A stretch of 64,000 bases of DNA, taken from contig CAVUIK010000010.1 in assembly GCA_963741565.1 (NCBI GenBank), positions 372,001 through 436,000 on the forward strand, in the 5' to 3' direction. The DNA comes from Ga0077555 sp963741565. Lineage in GTDB: Bacteria; Pseudomonadota; Alphaproteobacteria; Rhizobiales; Hyphomicrobiaceae. Positions 50,596 to 60,633 of this stretch are shown one piece after another; position 1 is the stretch's first letter, and each line of letters starts with the position of its first letter. The notes beneath the pieces were generated by a model, which was not told the DNA's origin, did not search any database, and saw only the letters and a program-made list of their open reading frames with translations. The position numbers and the translations under genes were made by a program.

Positions 50596-52687
50596 ATGAT
50601 CAGAATCGCCTTCGATATTGGCGGAACCTTCACGGACTTCGTGCTGCATGACGCCAAGACGCAGGTGGTCCGCTTCGGCAAGGCACTGACGACGCCGCGC
50701 AACCTGGAGCAGGCGGTGCTCGAAGGCGTCGACGCGATCCTCGCGGCGCATGGCGCGTCCAGCCATGCCGTCGCGAGCGTCTTGCACGCGACGACCATCG
50801 CCACCAATGCTATCCTTGAGCGCAAGGGCTCGCGCACCGCGCTCATCACCACGGCGGGCTTCCGCGATGTCCTGATCATCGGCCGCCAGAAGCGCTACGA
50901 CACCAACAACATGCATCTCGACAAGCCGGCGCCGCTGATCCAGCGCCGGCATATTTTCGAGGTCGAGGAGCGCGTGGCGGCTGATGGCGGCGTGGTGACG
51001 CCGCTCGAGCCGGGCAGCCTCGCGACAGCGATCGAAACCCTGCGCCATGGGGACTATGAGGCGGTGGCGATCGCATTCCTGCATGCCTACGCCAATCCCG
51101 CCCACGAGCAGTGCGCGCGAGAGGCTATAGCGAAGGCACTGCCCGGTCTCGCCATCTCGGTCAGCCACGAGGTGTCGCCGAAATTCCGCGAATACGAGCG
51201 CACCAACACGACGGTCGCCAATGCTTACGTGCGCCCGATCGTCGATCGCTATCTGGCATCGCTCACCGCGGCCCTCGACAAGCGCAAGTTCCGGGCGAGC
51301 CTCTACATCATGCAGTCGAACGGCGGGCTGGTGACGCCGGAGATTGCACGGGCATTTCCCGTGCGGATCGTCGAATCGGGCCCGGCCGCCGGCGTACTCA
51401 TGGCCGCTTCTGTCGGCCGCGAGGAAGGCTACGCGCATGTGCTGACGTTCGACATGGGCGGCACCACGGCCAAGCTCGGCGCCGTCGACGATGGCGAGCC
51501 GGCGATCACGCAGACGTTCGAGGTCGACGGCATTAATAACCGCCGCTACAGCGGCCTGCCGCTCAATGTCTCGGCCGTCGAACTTGTCGAGATCGGCGCC
51601 GGCGGTGGCAGCATCGCCATGGCGCATCGTTCGCTGATCAAGGTCGGGCCGGAAAGTGCCGGCGCCGATCCGGGACCGATGTGTTACGGCCAAGGCGGTG
51701 CGCGGCCAACCATCACCGACGCAAATCTGGTGCTGGGCTATCTCAATCCCGAGTGGTTCTGCGGCGGCAGCATGACGCTGGACCTCGCGGCCGCGCGCGC
51801 CGGCATCGAGCGCGAGGTGGCAGGCCCGCTGTCACTCTCGCTCGAGGAAGCAGCCTGGGGCATCCACTCCGTCGCCAACAGCAACATGGAGCGGGCGATG
51901 CGCATCGTCTCCATCGAACGGGGCCGTGATCCGCGCAAATATGCGCTCGTCGCTTTCGGCGGCGCAGGACCGCTGCATGCCGCGCGGCTGGCGCGCACGT
52001 TGGGCGTGCCAAAGGTCATCGTGCCGGTCGGCGCCGGAGTCGGCTCGGCGATCGGTCTGCTCACCGCCGACGCCAAGATCGATGTCTCGCTCACGCGGAT
52101 TCTACGCATGGAGCCGCAGCAACGTCGAGGCCATCCGCGGGATCTATGCCGAGCTCGAGGCGCGCGCGACGGCGGATCTCGCCAATCTCAATCTTGCGGG
52201 TCCGGTGACGTGGCGGCGCGGCGCCTACATGCGCTATGCGGGGCAGGGTTTCGAAATTCGCGTGGATCTGCCATTGGGCGTGGTCGGCGACGACTTCGCG
52301 GCGGTTGCCGTCGCGGCCTTCGAGGCGGCCTATAAGCAGACCTATGGCTACGCCGACGCCGGAACGCCGGTGGAGGCCATTGACTGGCATTTGATTGCGA
52401 CCGTGCCCGGAATTGGCGACAAGGGCGCGGTCAACAAACAGCTGCACGGCGATCAAGCCGGCGTCTCGCCGCCGCGCGCAACCACGCGCCGCGCCTATTT
52501 CCCGGAGGCTGGCGGCTATGTCGATGCCGCCGTCGTCGACCGCTACGCGCTGCGGGCCGGGACCCGCGTCGCCGGTCCGGCGCTCATCGAGGAGCGCGAG
52601 GCAATGACCGTCGTGCTGCCGGGCGATGTCGCCTCGGTCAGCGCCAACGGGCATCTCGTCATCGAGATCGCAGGAGGTCAGCGATGA
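50596..52687 (+). pseudogene. HyuA-type hydantoinase/oxoprolinase subunit A, frameshifted
   Basis: An ATP-dependent N-methylhydantoinase/5-oxoprolinase A-subunit of about 697 residues when joined. DIGGTFTDFV, TTIATNAILE, NNMHLDKPAPLIQRR and FDMGGTTAKLG (the actin-like ATPase motifs) are in the first frame up to RMEP at about 52116. From there the family sequence continues in the next frame as SNVEAIRGIYAELEARAT to 52687. One extra C near 52117 fits. The first frame alone runs on to 52335 as noise. The stop overlaps the hyuB ATG by 4 bp, which is the normal hyuA-hyuB coupling, so the pair was recently functional or the base is an error. Confidence 0.87.
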
Positions 52688-54369
52688 AACCCGACCAGCC
52701 CAGCCGCAACCGGCAGGACGTCGACGCCATCACGCTGTCGGTGCTCTGGAACAGCCTGCTGTCGATCGCCGACGAGATGGGCACGGCGCTGCGCCGGACT
52801 GCGTTCTCGGAAGCCGTGCGCGAGGGAGACGATTTCTCGACCGGCATCTTCGACGGCCGCGGCCGCCTCATCGCACAGGGCAACTTCACGCCGGGCCATC
52901 TCGGCGCGATGCCCTATGTGATCGAGAACGTGCTCAAGTACCATGCGCCCGAAACCTTGAAGCCCGGCGACAGCATCCTGCTCAACGACAGTTTCCTGGG
53001 CGGCGGCCATTTCCCGGATTTCTTCCTGACGAGCCCCGTGTTCCGCGATGGCCGGATCATCGCCTACGCCGTCACCACGGCGCATCAGGTGGATATGGGC
53101 GGTGCCGCGCCCGGTTCGCAGCGCGTCCAGGGCATCACCGAGGCCTACCAGGAAGGATTGCGAATCCTGCCGATCCGCGTCGTTCGCGAAGGAACGTTCG
53201 ACGAGGACCTTATGCGCATGATCCTTGGCAACGTGCGCGTGCCGGCAAAGGTGCGCGGCGATCTGATGGCCCAACTCAACGCCAACCACGTCGGCGCCGA
53301 GCGGCTGATGGACATGTACGCGACCTATGGTGCCGACACGATGTCGCGCACCATCGACGCCATTCTCGAGCGGTCCGAGTCGGAGACGCGGGCGATCATC
53401 GCGCGGCTTCCCGCCGGGCGCTACGAGTTCGAGGATTTCCTCGACGATGCCGGGCCCGATACCGGCCCGATCAAGGTGCGTGTCGCCGTGACGATCGACG
53501 ACAGCGGCATAGAGATCGATTTCACGGGCTCGGGCGGCACGGTGCAGGCCGCGCTCAATTCCTATATCAACTATACGCGCGCCTACGGCGTATTCGCCAC
53601 GCGCTGTCTCACCGAGGCCAATCTGCCCAACAACGAAGGCTCGTTCCGCCCGATCCGCGTCATGGCCGAGGACGGCTCGTTCTTCAATCCGCGCTTTCCC
53701 GCGGCGAGCGGGGGCCGCGCGGCGGTGCAGATCCGAATTTTCGACGCCATCAACGGCGCCTTCGCCAAGTGCATTCCGCACCGCGCGATGGGCGCCTTCT
53801 CGCACTGGGCCAATCCCAACATCGGCGGTACCGACCCGCGCACCGGTCGTCCCTTCGTCATGTACGACATGCTGCTCGGCGGCTACGGCGGCCGCTCGAT
53901 GAAGGATGGCGTTGAGGCGATGTCTCCCGTCATGAACTGCTCGAACATTCCCGTCGAAGTGATCGAGCACACCAATCCCGTGCGCATCGAGCGGTTCGAG
54001 CTGATCGCGGACTCGGGCGGCGCTGGCAGATATCGCGGCGGCTGCGGCATCCGGAAGGACGTCAAGGTGATGGCCGACGGCGCCATGCTGACGCTGCTGG
54101 GCGACCGCCACAGCATCGCGCCCTACGGCGTTTTCGGCGGCGGCCCCGGCGCGGTCGGCCAATCGCTGGTCGTCTCGGGTGGGGCGACGCGCAGCTATGG
54201 CTCCAAGGAGGTCGTCATGTTGCGGCATGGCGACGTGGTGAGCCTCAGGACGTCGGGCGCGGGCGGCTACGGCCCGGTCGGGGACCGGGAGCCGGCGGCC
54301 ATTGCCAGCGATATCGCCGATGGCTATGTGACCGCCGCCGCGGCGCGCAAGACCTACGGCCAAAAATAG
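52684..54369 (+). CDS. HyuB-type hydantoinase/oxoprolinase subunit B
   Basis: A 561-residue B-subunit that forms the ATP-dependent hydrolase with HyuA, acting on hydantoins, 5-oxoproline or acetophenone-type carboxylation in different relatives. The motifs SLLSIADEMGTALRRTAFSE (about 21-40), DDFSTGIFDGRGRLIAQGN and NDSFLGGGHFPDFFL are typical. It overlaps hyuA by 4 bp. It is complete and has no frame problems, unlike hyuA. C-terminal Gly-rich RGGCGIRKDV is also as expected. Confidence 0.93.
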   Translation: MKPDQPSRNRQDVDAITLSVLWNSLLSIADEMGTALRRTAFSEAVREGDDFSTGIFDGRGRLIAQGNFTPGHLGAMPYVIENVLKYHAPETLKPGDSILLNDSFLGGGHFPDFFLTSPVFRDGRIIAYAVTTAHQVDMGGAAPGSQRVQGITEAYQEGLRILPIRVVREGTFDEDLMRMILGNVRVPAKVRGDLMAQLNANHVGAERLMDMYATYGADTMSRTIDAILERSESETRAIIARLPAGRYEFEDFLDDAGPDTGPIKVRVAVTIDDSGIEIDFTGSGGTVQAALNSYINYTRAYGVFATRCLTEANLPNNEGSFRPIRVMAEDGSFFNPRFPAASGGRAAVQIRIFDAINGAFAKCIPHRAMGAFSHWANPNIGGTDPRTGRPFVMYDMLLGGYGGRSMKDGVEAMSPVMNCSNIPVEVIEHTNPVRIERFELIADSGGAGRYRGGCGIRKDVKVMADGAMLTLLGDRHSIAPYGVFGGGPGAVGQSLVVSGGATRSYGSKEVVMLRHGDVVSLRTSGAGGYGPVGDREPAAIASDIADGYVTAAAARKTYGQK

Positions 54370-54482
54370 ATCTGAGCCGCGCCGAAGCCGCAAGCACAGC
54401 GATTGGATGGTCAAGCCGGTCAACTCTGCTTAGGTTAGGCTCGGGATGACGCATCGCGCCTGATGATCGATGGAGGATCTTG

Positions 54483-55538
54483 ATGAAGCTTGGCTTGAGC
54501 ATCGGATACTCGAAGGCCAAACTCGACCTGCCGGTCGAACTCGTGCAGCGGGCCGAGGAACTCGGCTATGACTCGGTCTGGACCGCCGAGGCCTACGGCA
54601 CCGATGCGGTGACGCCGCTGGCGTTTCTCGCCGGCAAGACCAGCCGCATCAAGCTCGGCACCGCAATCATGCAGCTCGCCGGACGCACGCCCGCCAACGC
54701 GGCGATGTCGGCTGCAACCGTCGATGCGCTGGCCGGCGGCGGCCGCTTCATCGCTGGAATCGGCGTTTCCGGCCCGCAGATCGTCGAGGGCTGGTACGGC
54801 CAGCCGTGGGGCAAGCCCTACTGGCGGATCAAGGACTACGTCGAGATCATGCGCAAGATCTTCGAGCGCGAGGCGCCGGTCGTGCATGATGGCCGGGAGA
54901 TCAGCCTGCCGTTCACCGGCGAAGGTGCGATGGGCGTCGGCAAGCCGCTGAAATCGATCCTGCACATGAACCCGAACATCCCGATCTATCTCGGCACCGG
55001 CAACGAGGCGACGGTGAAGCTGACCGGCGAGATCGCCGACGGTTGGCTGCCGCTCGGACTGTTCCCGGGCTCAATGGATGAGTACCGGCCGTGGCTGGAG
55101 GAAGGTTTCAAGCGGGCGGGCAACGGCAAAGGCTATCATAACTTCGAGATCCAGGCGTCGATGCATGTCGATATCAACGACGACGTGCGCGCCAGCCTCG
55201 ACAAGATGAAGCCCGAGGTCGCGCTATACGTTGGCGGCATGGGCCACAAGGACAAGAATTATCACAAAGACATCATGGTCCGGCGCGGCTTCAAGGATGC
55301 CGCCGACCGCATTCAGGAGCTCTATCTCGCCGGCCGCAAAGAGGAGGCGAGCGCAGCCGTTCCCGACGAATGGGTCGACAACAAGTCGCTGGTCGGCCCT
55401 AAGGCTCGCGTCAAGCAGCGCTTCCGCGCCTGGGAGGACATGCAGGACCAGGGCGTCACCAGCCTCACCGTGCGCTCTCGGCAACTCGAAGCGGTCGAGG
55501 TGCTGGCCGAGGCCGCGCGCCTCAATCGTGGGCGGTAG
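54483..55538 (+). CDS. LLM-class flavin-dependent oxidoreductase
   Basis: A 351-residue luciferase-like protein that begins MKLGLSIGYSKAKLDLPVEL and has IKLGTAIMQLAGRTPANAAMSA, GGRFIAGIGVSGPQIVEGW and VEIMRKIFEREAPVV. It is a clear paralog of the gene at 28032-29072 (both share the YVGGMG-x-K/R-x-K-NF/NY element and the RRGFKDAA-like C-terminal region). ATG 54483 has GGAGG 6 bp upstream. It follows hyuB and precedes a MOSC protein. The flavin and substrate are unknown. Confidence 0.9.
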   Translation: MKLGLSIGYSKAKLDLPVELVQRAEELGYDSVWTAEAYGTDAVTPLAFLAGKTSRIKLGTAIMQLAGRTPANAAMSAATVDALAGGGRFIAGIGVSGPQIVEGWYGQPWGKPYWRIKDYVEIMRKIFEREAPVVHDGREISLPFTGEGAMGVGKPLKSILHMNPNIPIYLGTGNEATVKLTGEIADGWLPLGLFPGSMDEYRPWLEEGFKRAGNGKGYHNFEIQASMHVDINDDVRASLDKMKPEVALYVGGMGHKDKNYHKDIMVRRGFKDAADRIQELYLAGRKEEASAAVPDEWVDNKSLVGPKARVKQRFRAWEDMQDQGVTSLTVRSRQLEAVEVLAEAARLNRGR

Positions 55539-55546
55539 GGCGCAGC

Positions 55547-56317
55547 ATGACCACCGCATCCGTGCCGCATATTCAGTCGCTTTATCGCTATCCCGTAAAA
55601 GGGCTGTCGCCGGAAGCGCTGCCGCGCGTCGATCTCGAGGTCGGCGCGACCCTGCCGTTCGACCGGGCCTACGCCATCGAGAATGGTCCGGGCCGTTTCG
55701 ACGCGGCGGCGCCACGCCATCTGCCAAAAATCACGTTCCTGATGCTGATGCGCGACGAGCGGCTGGCGACGCTCGAAACCAGGTTCGACGACGCGACGCA
55801 CACATTGACTATCCTGCGCGGCGGCAAGCAGGTGTCGCGCGGGGATCTCAGAACGCCGATGGGTCGGCAGCTGATCGAGCAGTTCATGGCGGCCTACATG
55901 AAGGACAGCCTGCGCGGCGCGCCGAAAGTCGTTACAGCGCCGGGACACAGTTTCTCAGACGTGGCAGCGAAATGCGTGCACATCGTCAATCTGGCGTCGG
56001 TTCGCGAAATCGAACGTGTCGTCGGCAAGCCGGTCAATCCGCTGCGGTTCCGCGCCAACCTCTACATTGACGGCCTGCCGCCTTGGGAAGAGTTTCGCTG
56101 GCTCGACAAGGATCTTGCAGTGGGCGGTGCGCGCCTCTCAGTCTTCGCTCGCACGCAACGATGCGAGGCGACCAACGTCGATCCGGTCTCTGCGCACCGT
56201 GACATGGCGATCCCCGCCGAGCTCAGCCGACAATGGAGCCATACGGATCTCGGCGTCTACGCCAAGGTCGCGACAGCCGGCGCCGTGACCGTGGGCGACG
56301 CGATCAACCCCGCCTGA
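55547..56317 (+). CDS. MOSC domain-containing protein
   Basis: A 256-residue protein with a MOSC N-terminal barrel (SLYRYPVKGLSPEALPRV, about 8-25) and the MOSC core (FRANLYIDGLPPWEEFRW, TQRCEATNVDP, with the Cys at about 206). The TQRC-x-A/ATNVDP element is the mARC/YcbX-type Mo-binding motif, so a molybdenum- or sulfur-carrier role is likely. The gene starts 8 bp after the LLM stop. Together with mobA, mobB and the molybdenum hydroxylase it suggests molybdenum-dependent chemistry in this region. Confidence 0.88.
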   Translation: MTTASVPHIQSLYRYPVKGLSPEALPRVDLEVGATLPFDRAYAIENGPGRFDAAAPRHLPKITFLMLMRDERLATLETRFDDATHTLTILRGGKQVSRGDLRTPMGRQLIEQFMAAYMKDSLRGAPKVVTAPGHSFSDVAAKCVHIVNLASVREIERVVGKPVNPLRFRANLYIDGLPPWEEFRWLDKDLAVGGARLSVFARTQRCEATNVDPVSAHRDMAIPAELSRQWSHTDLGVYAKVATAGAVTVGDAINPA

Positions 56318-56385
56318 ACCGTGGTCGCCCAAGTCATGCATTGCCCGGCTGCGCTAGTGGGCAGCTGAAGGGCCAAGCAACGAGC

Positions 56386-57606
56386 CTAAACCTTCCGGCC
56401 GTAACTGATCAGACCGCCAGCGGCCTTGGGTGGATGCGCCTTGATCGCCTCTTCGTTTGGCTCGGTGCCCCAGCCGGGACGGTCCGGCATGATCAGGTGG
56501 CCGTCCTTGATCTCGGGCACGTGCGTGAACAGCTCGTGGTCCCAGGCGAGCCGGTCGATATCGATCTCCATGATGCGCAGGTTCGGCACGGCAGCCGCGA
56601 AGTGCGCGTTCATCATCGTGCACAGGTGGCCGTAGAAATTATGCGGCGCGACGTTGACCTCGTGCGCCTCTGCGAGATTGGCGATCTTCATCGACTGCCA
56701 CACTCCGTTCCAGGGCGTGTCGATGATCGCGACGTCCATCGCCTGCTCGCGGAAATAGGGCAGGAACTCGCGGATGCCGAGCAGCGTCTCGCAGGACGAG
56801 ATCGGATGCGGGCTCTGGCGGCGGATGTAGCCGAGTGCCTCCGGTGAGTAGGTATCGATCTCGATCCAGAACATGTCGAGCGGCGCGATCTCGCGCAGGA
56901 TTTTGAGATAGCCCTCCGTGCTGGCGTTGAAGTTGAGATCGAGCAGCATGTCGACGTCGGGGCCGGCGCCATCGCGGAAGGCTTCGAGGTGCATGCGCAG
57001 ATTGCGCAGAACGGTGCGGTCGACGTTGCGCTCGGGATAGTTGGGCGAGCCGAAGCCCGGCCGCCAGCCCTTCGGATTGTTTTTGTTGCCGTCGTAGACG
57101 AAGATGTTGGTCTTGAGCGCCGAGAAGCCCTTCTCAGCGACCTCGCGGCCCATCGCCTTGACGCCGTCGAGATCGGTGATCGCGGGTTTGTAGTAGCCGG
57201 GATGATTGATGCGCCACGTCGCACAGTGCGACCAGTAGAGGCGGATGCGATCGCGAATCTTGCCGCCGAGCAACTCATAGCAGGGGACGCCGAGTGCCTT
57301 TGCCTTGGCATCGAGCAGCGCGTTCTCGATGGCGCCGAGGGCCAGCGCAACGACGCCGCCGGCGGCCGGCCGGGTCACGGCGTAGAGCTCGGCATACAGG
57401 CGCTCGTGCTCGCCGACGGGTTGGCCGATGACGCGCGCCCCGAGCTTGTTGATGGCGGTGCCGACGCCGGGTGCGCCAAAACCCTCGTCGAATTCGCTCC
57501 AGCCGGTGATACCGTCCTCGGTGACGACCTTGACGAAGTAGTAGTTCCGCCAGCCGGCGTCGCACGCCAGCGTCTCGATACTGCGGATCTTCGAGTTGAC
57601 GGTCAT
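56386..57606 (-). CDS. Mandelate racemase/muconate lactonizing enzyme (enolase superfamily)
   Basis: A 406-residue enolase-superfamily enzyme with an alpha+beta capping domain (1-125) and a modified TIM barrel. Metal ligands are Asp in LLDLNFNAST (about 222), Glu in FWIEIDTYS (about 248) and Glu in SSCETLLG (about 272). The Lys of ALKTNIFV (about 170) and the His of APHNFYGH (about 323) are the probable acid-base residues. The substrate would be a sugar acid or hydroxy acid. ATG 57606 follows a good N-terminal sequence. It is divergent from the 2-hydroxyacid dehydrogenase and could share its promoter region. Confidence 0.9.
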   Translation of the reverse strand: MTVNSKIRSIETLACDAGWRNYYFVKVVTEDGITGWSEFDEGFGAPGVGTAINKLGARVIGQPVGEHERLYAELYAVTRPAAGGVVALALGAIENALLDAKAKALGVPCYELLGGKIRDRIRLYWSHCATWRINHPGYYKPAITDLDGVKAMGREVAEKGFSALKTNIFVYDGNKNNPKGWRPGFGSPNYPERNVDRTVLRNLRMHLEAFRDGAGPDVDMLLDLNFNASTEGYLKILREIAPLDMFWIEIDTYSPEALGYIRRQSPHPISSCETLLGIREFLPYFREQAMDVAIIDTPWNGVWQSMKIANLAEAHEVNVAPHNFYGHLCTMMNAHFAAAVPNLRIMEIDIDRLAWDHELFTHVPEIKDGHLIMPDRPGWGTEPNEEAIKAHPPKAAGGLISYGRKV

Positions 57607-57743
57607 GGGATCCTCCAGAGGAATGGTTTGATTGGCCGGACGGACATGCGCCGAGAGTATCGCGCTGCACATTGAATGGAACGCCTTTCTGCGCCAGACT
57701 GCGCTCGACGCAAGCGATGGCCCAAAAGACAATGAGGACCTCC

Positions 57744-58790
57744 GTGGCAAAGTACAAGATCCTGGTGCCGATCGGCGCCAACCTGACCACGCTCTTGATG
57801 AACAACGATCTCGAGAAGGAAGCGCTGGCCGGTCTCGACGTCGAGTTCATCGAGTTGAAGGGGCCCAGTGACGACGAGCTGATCGCCGCTGGCCGAGATT
57901 GCGACGCGGTCTACACCAAGGGCGCCAAGATCTCAAAAAAGGTGATCGACAGCCTGCACAAATGCCGGGCGATCGTGATCGGCAGCGTCGGCGTTGACCC
58001 GATCGACGTGGTGGCCGCGACCGCCAAGGGCATTCCCGTCACCAATTGCCCGGACACCTTCATCGAAGAGGTGGCCGATCACGCGATGATGCTGATCCTG
58101 TCGACGTTCCGCAATGTCGTGCAGCAAGACCGCATGGTGCGCGAGGGCAATTGGCGCGAGGGCCGCGCGCAACTGTTGCAGAACCCGCGGCTGCAGGGTT
58201 TGACGCTGGGCTTCATCGCCTTCGGCCACGTGCCGCGCGCCGTCTCGCGCCGCGCCAAGCCGTTCGGCGTCCGCATGATCGCCTACGATCCCTTCGTCGA
58301 GGAACAGGTGATGCCGGATTTCGACGTGCTGCCGATGTCGCTGGAAGAGGTTCTGGCGCAGTCCGATATCATCTCAATGCATGCGCCGGCGACGCCCGAA
58401 GCGCAGGGCATGCTGACTGAAAAGCATTTCCGGCAGATGAAAAAGACGGCGATCTTCATCAACACGGGGCGCGGACCCACGGTCGACGAGCCGGCGCTGA
58501 TCAAGGCGCTGCAGGAGCGGTGGATCGCGCAGGCCGGGCTCGACGTGCTGGAGAAAGAGCCGCCGGGCGACAACAATCCGCTGCTGCGCATGGACAACGT
58601 GATCCTGACGGCGCACGTCGCGTCGGCGTCGGCCCGGTTCGATCCGGCCCGCAAGCGGCGCGTCGGGCGCGAGTTGTCGCTGATCCTCACCGGCAAGTGG
58701 CCGATGAGCTGCGTCAACCCTTCGGTTTTGGCCAAATCGCCGCTGCAGCGCTGGCAACCGGTCTCGATGCTACGCGGCCCGAACAGCTGA
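57744..58790 (+). CDS. D-2-hydroxyacid dehydrogenase-like protein with an altered dinucleotide motif
   Basis: A 348-residue protein of the D-isomer-specific 2-hydroxyacid dehydrogenase (SerA-like) family. Catalytic residues are visible: Arg in NTGRGPTVDE, Glu in VLEKEPPG and His in TAHVASAS. The Gly-rich dinucleotide loop, usually LG-x-x-GxGxIG, reads GFIAFGHVPRA, replacing two of the Gly residues, so coenzyme binding may be modified. I chose GTG 57744 (GAGG 5 bp upstream, MAKYKILVP start); ATG 57717 and ATG 57732 are alternatives. It is divergent from the enolase-superfamily gene and likely shares a pathway with it. Confidence 0.82.
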   Translation: MAKYKILVPIGANLTTLLMNNDLEKEALAGLDVEFIELKGPSDDELIAAGRDCDAVYTKGAKISKKVIDSLHKCRAIVIGSVGVDPIDVVAATAKGIPVTNCPDTFIEEVADHAMMLILSTFRNVVQQDRMVREGNWREGRAQLLQNPRLQGLTLGFIAFGHVPRAVSRRAKPFGVRMIAYDPFVEEQVMPDFDVLPMSLEEVLAQSDIISMHAPATPEAQGMLTEKHFRQMKKTAIFINTGRGPTVDEPALIKALQERWIAQAGLDVLEKEPPGDNNPLLRMDNVILTAHVASASARFDPARKRRVGRELSLILTGKWPMSCVNPSVLAKSPLQRWQPVSMLRGPNS

Positions 58791-58917
58791 CGTCGGCGCG
58801 GCGCCGCCGGCGGGCAGCGATAGCTGCAGTACGCCGGTAACGTATTGCTTCCGCTTGCACCATGCTGCAGATGGTCGGGCGGGAAGTGTCCCGTCACTCT
58901 GAAAGGCACGCACGACG

Positions 58918-59658
58918 ATGACCTCGGGACCCAATCGCACGTCAGAGCTGTTATCGCAGCGCATCCGCGAAAGCGGCTTTGTCGTTTGCGACGCGCGGGC
59001 CCCAAACCCGGATATGGGCCGTCTTGTATCAAGCTCGGCGTGGACCGAGTTCGCTGCCAGCTGGAACGGCATGGCGCGCGATACTTACATGGCCGACGGC
59101 GGGCGATATCGGCGCCGTCGTCATGGAGTCTATGCGATGTCCGGCGAGACATTGCGGCGCGCGCCGGTTCAACCGCATTTCCAGACAACCGAGTACAACC
59201 GCCTGAATGGCGGCGTCGAACGGTGGTTCGAGCCGATTGGTGATCTGGTTGCCGATGGGCCGGTGCTGGCGAGTATCTTGCGCTATTGCCATCGGATCTT
59301 TGCGCCGCTCGCGCCTGGTGTCGGGCATTGGCATGCCGAGGTCCATCAGTTCCGGATCGAAGCGGCTGGCGCGTCGGCAGGCCAGCCGACGCCTGAGGGA
59401 ATGCATCGCGATGGCGTCGACTATGTGCTCGTGCTCCTGATCAATCGCACCAACATCCAATCCGGCGTGACCATGCTCTCGGATATGGACGGCCGCCCGC
59501 TTGGAGAATTCACCCTCGCGGCACCCGGCGATTGCGTCCTGCTCGATGACCATCGCGTCTATCACGGCGTGACGCCGGTTAAAGCCTCGAACGTCGACTT
59601 ACCGGCCTTTCGCGACGTATTGGTCGTGACGTTCAAGGCGTCGAACCCACGCGAATGA
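58918..59658 (+). CDS. 2OG-Fe(II) oxygenase family protein (PF10014-like)
   Basis: A 246-residue non-heme iron dioxygenase. The HxD pair is in GMHRDGVDYV (about 160-169), and the distal His in VYHGVTPV (about 221-228), with RDVLVVTFKA near the end where 2-oxoglutarate binds. Two related regions, RYRRRRHGVYAM and PHFQTTEYNRLNGGVERWF, are typical of the 2OG-Fe_Oxy_2 family that hydroxylates free L-amino acids in bacteria (IDO-type). ATG 58918 is preceded by an ACGATG context and no strong ribosome site. The substrate is unknown. Confidence 0.85.
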   Translation: MTSGPNRTSELLSQRIRESGFVVCDARAPNPDMGRLVSSSAWTEFAASWNGMARDTYMADGGRYRRRRHGVYAMSGETLRRAPVQPHFQTTEYNRLNGGVERWFEPIGDLVADGPVLASILRYCHRIFAPLAPGVGHWHAEVHQFRIEAAGASAGQPTPEGMHRDGVDYVLVLLINRTNIQSGVTMLSDMDGRPLGEFTLAAPGDCVLLDDHRVYHGVTPVKASNVDLPAFRDVLVVTFKASNPRE

Positions 59659-59781
59659 AAAGCCCATGAGCTGCAGCGGCCTGAACTGCTGCTTTGCTGT
59701 TGCCTAAGGCCGCCGGCAGGGCCCGACCAGTGATCGAAGCTGGCCGAAGCAATCGGACGGCAGGACTGCCGGGCAGTTGCC

Positions 59782-60444
59782 TCAACGCGCGCGGCGTGTG
59801 GCCATCAGGGACTTCGAGAGACCATATACGGTCTCGGATTTGATCAGGGCGTCGGGGAACAGTTCCTGCATCTGGCGGCGATCAATCAGTACCGCCGACT
59901 GCACGCCACGCATGGCGGCATCGAGCGTCGTGCGCTTGCCGCCGAAGCCCAGATTGAAGCGCATCAACATGCGCGCGCGCGTCTGCTCCGGCAGCCAATG
60001 GAAGAACGGCGCGCGGAAATGCGGTTCGATCGGGAACCAGAAATTCGGCGTCTGCACGTAGTAAGCGGGTGCGATCCGGCGCACGTGCCCGGCCATGCGC
60101 ATCATCTGGTCCCAGTTGCCGACGTGCTCGATCACCGAATTGGTGTGGACGAAGTCGTAGGCGTCGTCGGCGATCTGGTCGAGGCGCGTGGCGTCACCGA
60201 CGAAGCTCCGGATTTTCGGCACGGCGCTCGGTGCGGCTTCGAGATTATAGAGATCGATCTCGACCGGATTGTCAGCAACGTACGAGCCGAAGATGCTCCA
60301 GTAGTAGGCGGTACCGCCGACATCGGCAATTCGGCAAGCGCCCTTCCTGGCGATGATGTCGTCGATGAGCGGCCGGATCTCGGCAAAGCGCTTCTGGCGG
60401 AACTGATAGGCGAGCGAGCGCGTATCGCCGTAGGTCGCGGCCAC
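59782..60444 (-). CDS. Class I SAM-dependent methyltransferase
   Basis: A 220-residue methyltransferase-fold protein. The SAM-binding stretch is ACRIADVGGTAYYW (about 36-49) with the acid in VEIDLYNLE (about 61), and DFVHTNSVIEHVGNW (about 97-111) is motif IV-like. Most similar in style to methyltransferases found in polysaccharide gene clusters. It ends with basic residues. Convergent with the 2OG-Fe oxygenase gene. The target is unknown. Confidence 0.78.
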   Translation of the reverse strand: MAATYGDTRSLAYQFRQKRFAEIRPLIDDIIARKGACRIADVGGTAYYWSIFGSYVADNPVEIDLYNLEAAPSAVPKIRSFVGDATRLDQIADDAYDFVHTNSVIEHVGNWDQMMRMAGHVRRIAPAYYVQTPNFWFPIEPHFRAPFFHWLPEQTRARMLMRFNLGFGGKRTTLDAAMRGVQSAVLIDRRQMQELFPDALIKSETVYGLSKSLMATRRAR

Positions 60445-60633
60445 CGTATGACGCGGTGCAGCGGCTGCTCCGGCTGTTGCCTCGAGTTCGTGAAGAAATC
60501 ATTACGCCCGCCCTACGGGTTTCCGAAACCGTCTTAGGGTTCTAGGCCCTGGGGCTTAATGTTTTGGCCAATGCCGCACAGGAATTGCGTTACCAACCGC
60601 TGAACCGGTGATCCGAAGCGGCGTTGCCGCGTG

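Noticed and set aside
52678..54423. A 581-codon antisense frame opposite hyuB
   Set aside because: Same reason: a shadow of a gene with clear HyuB motifs.
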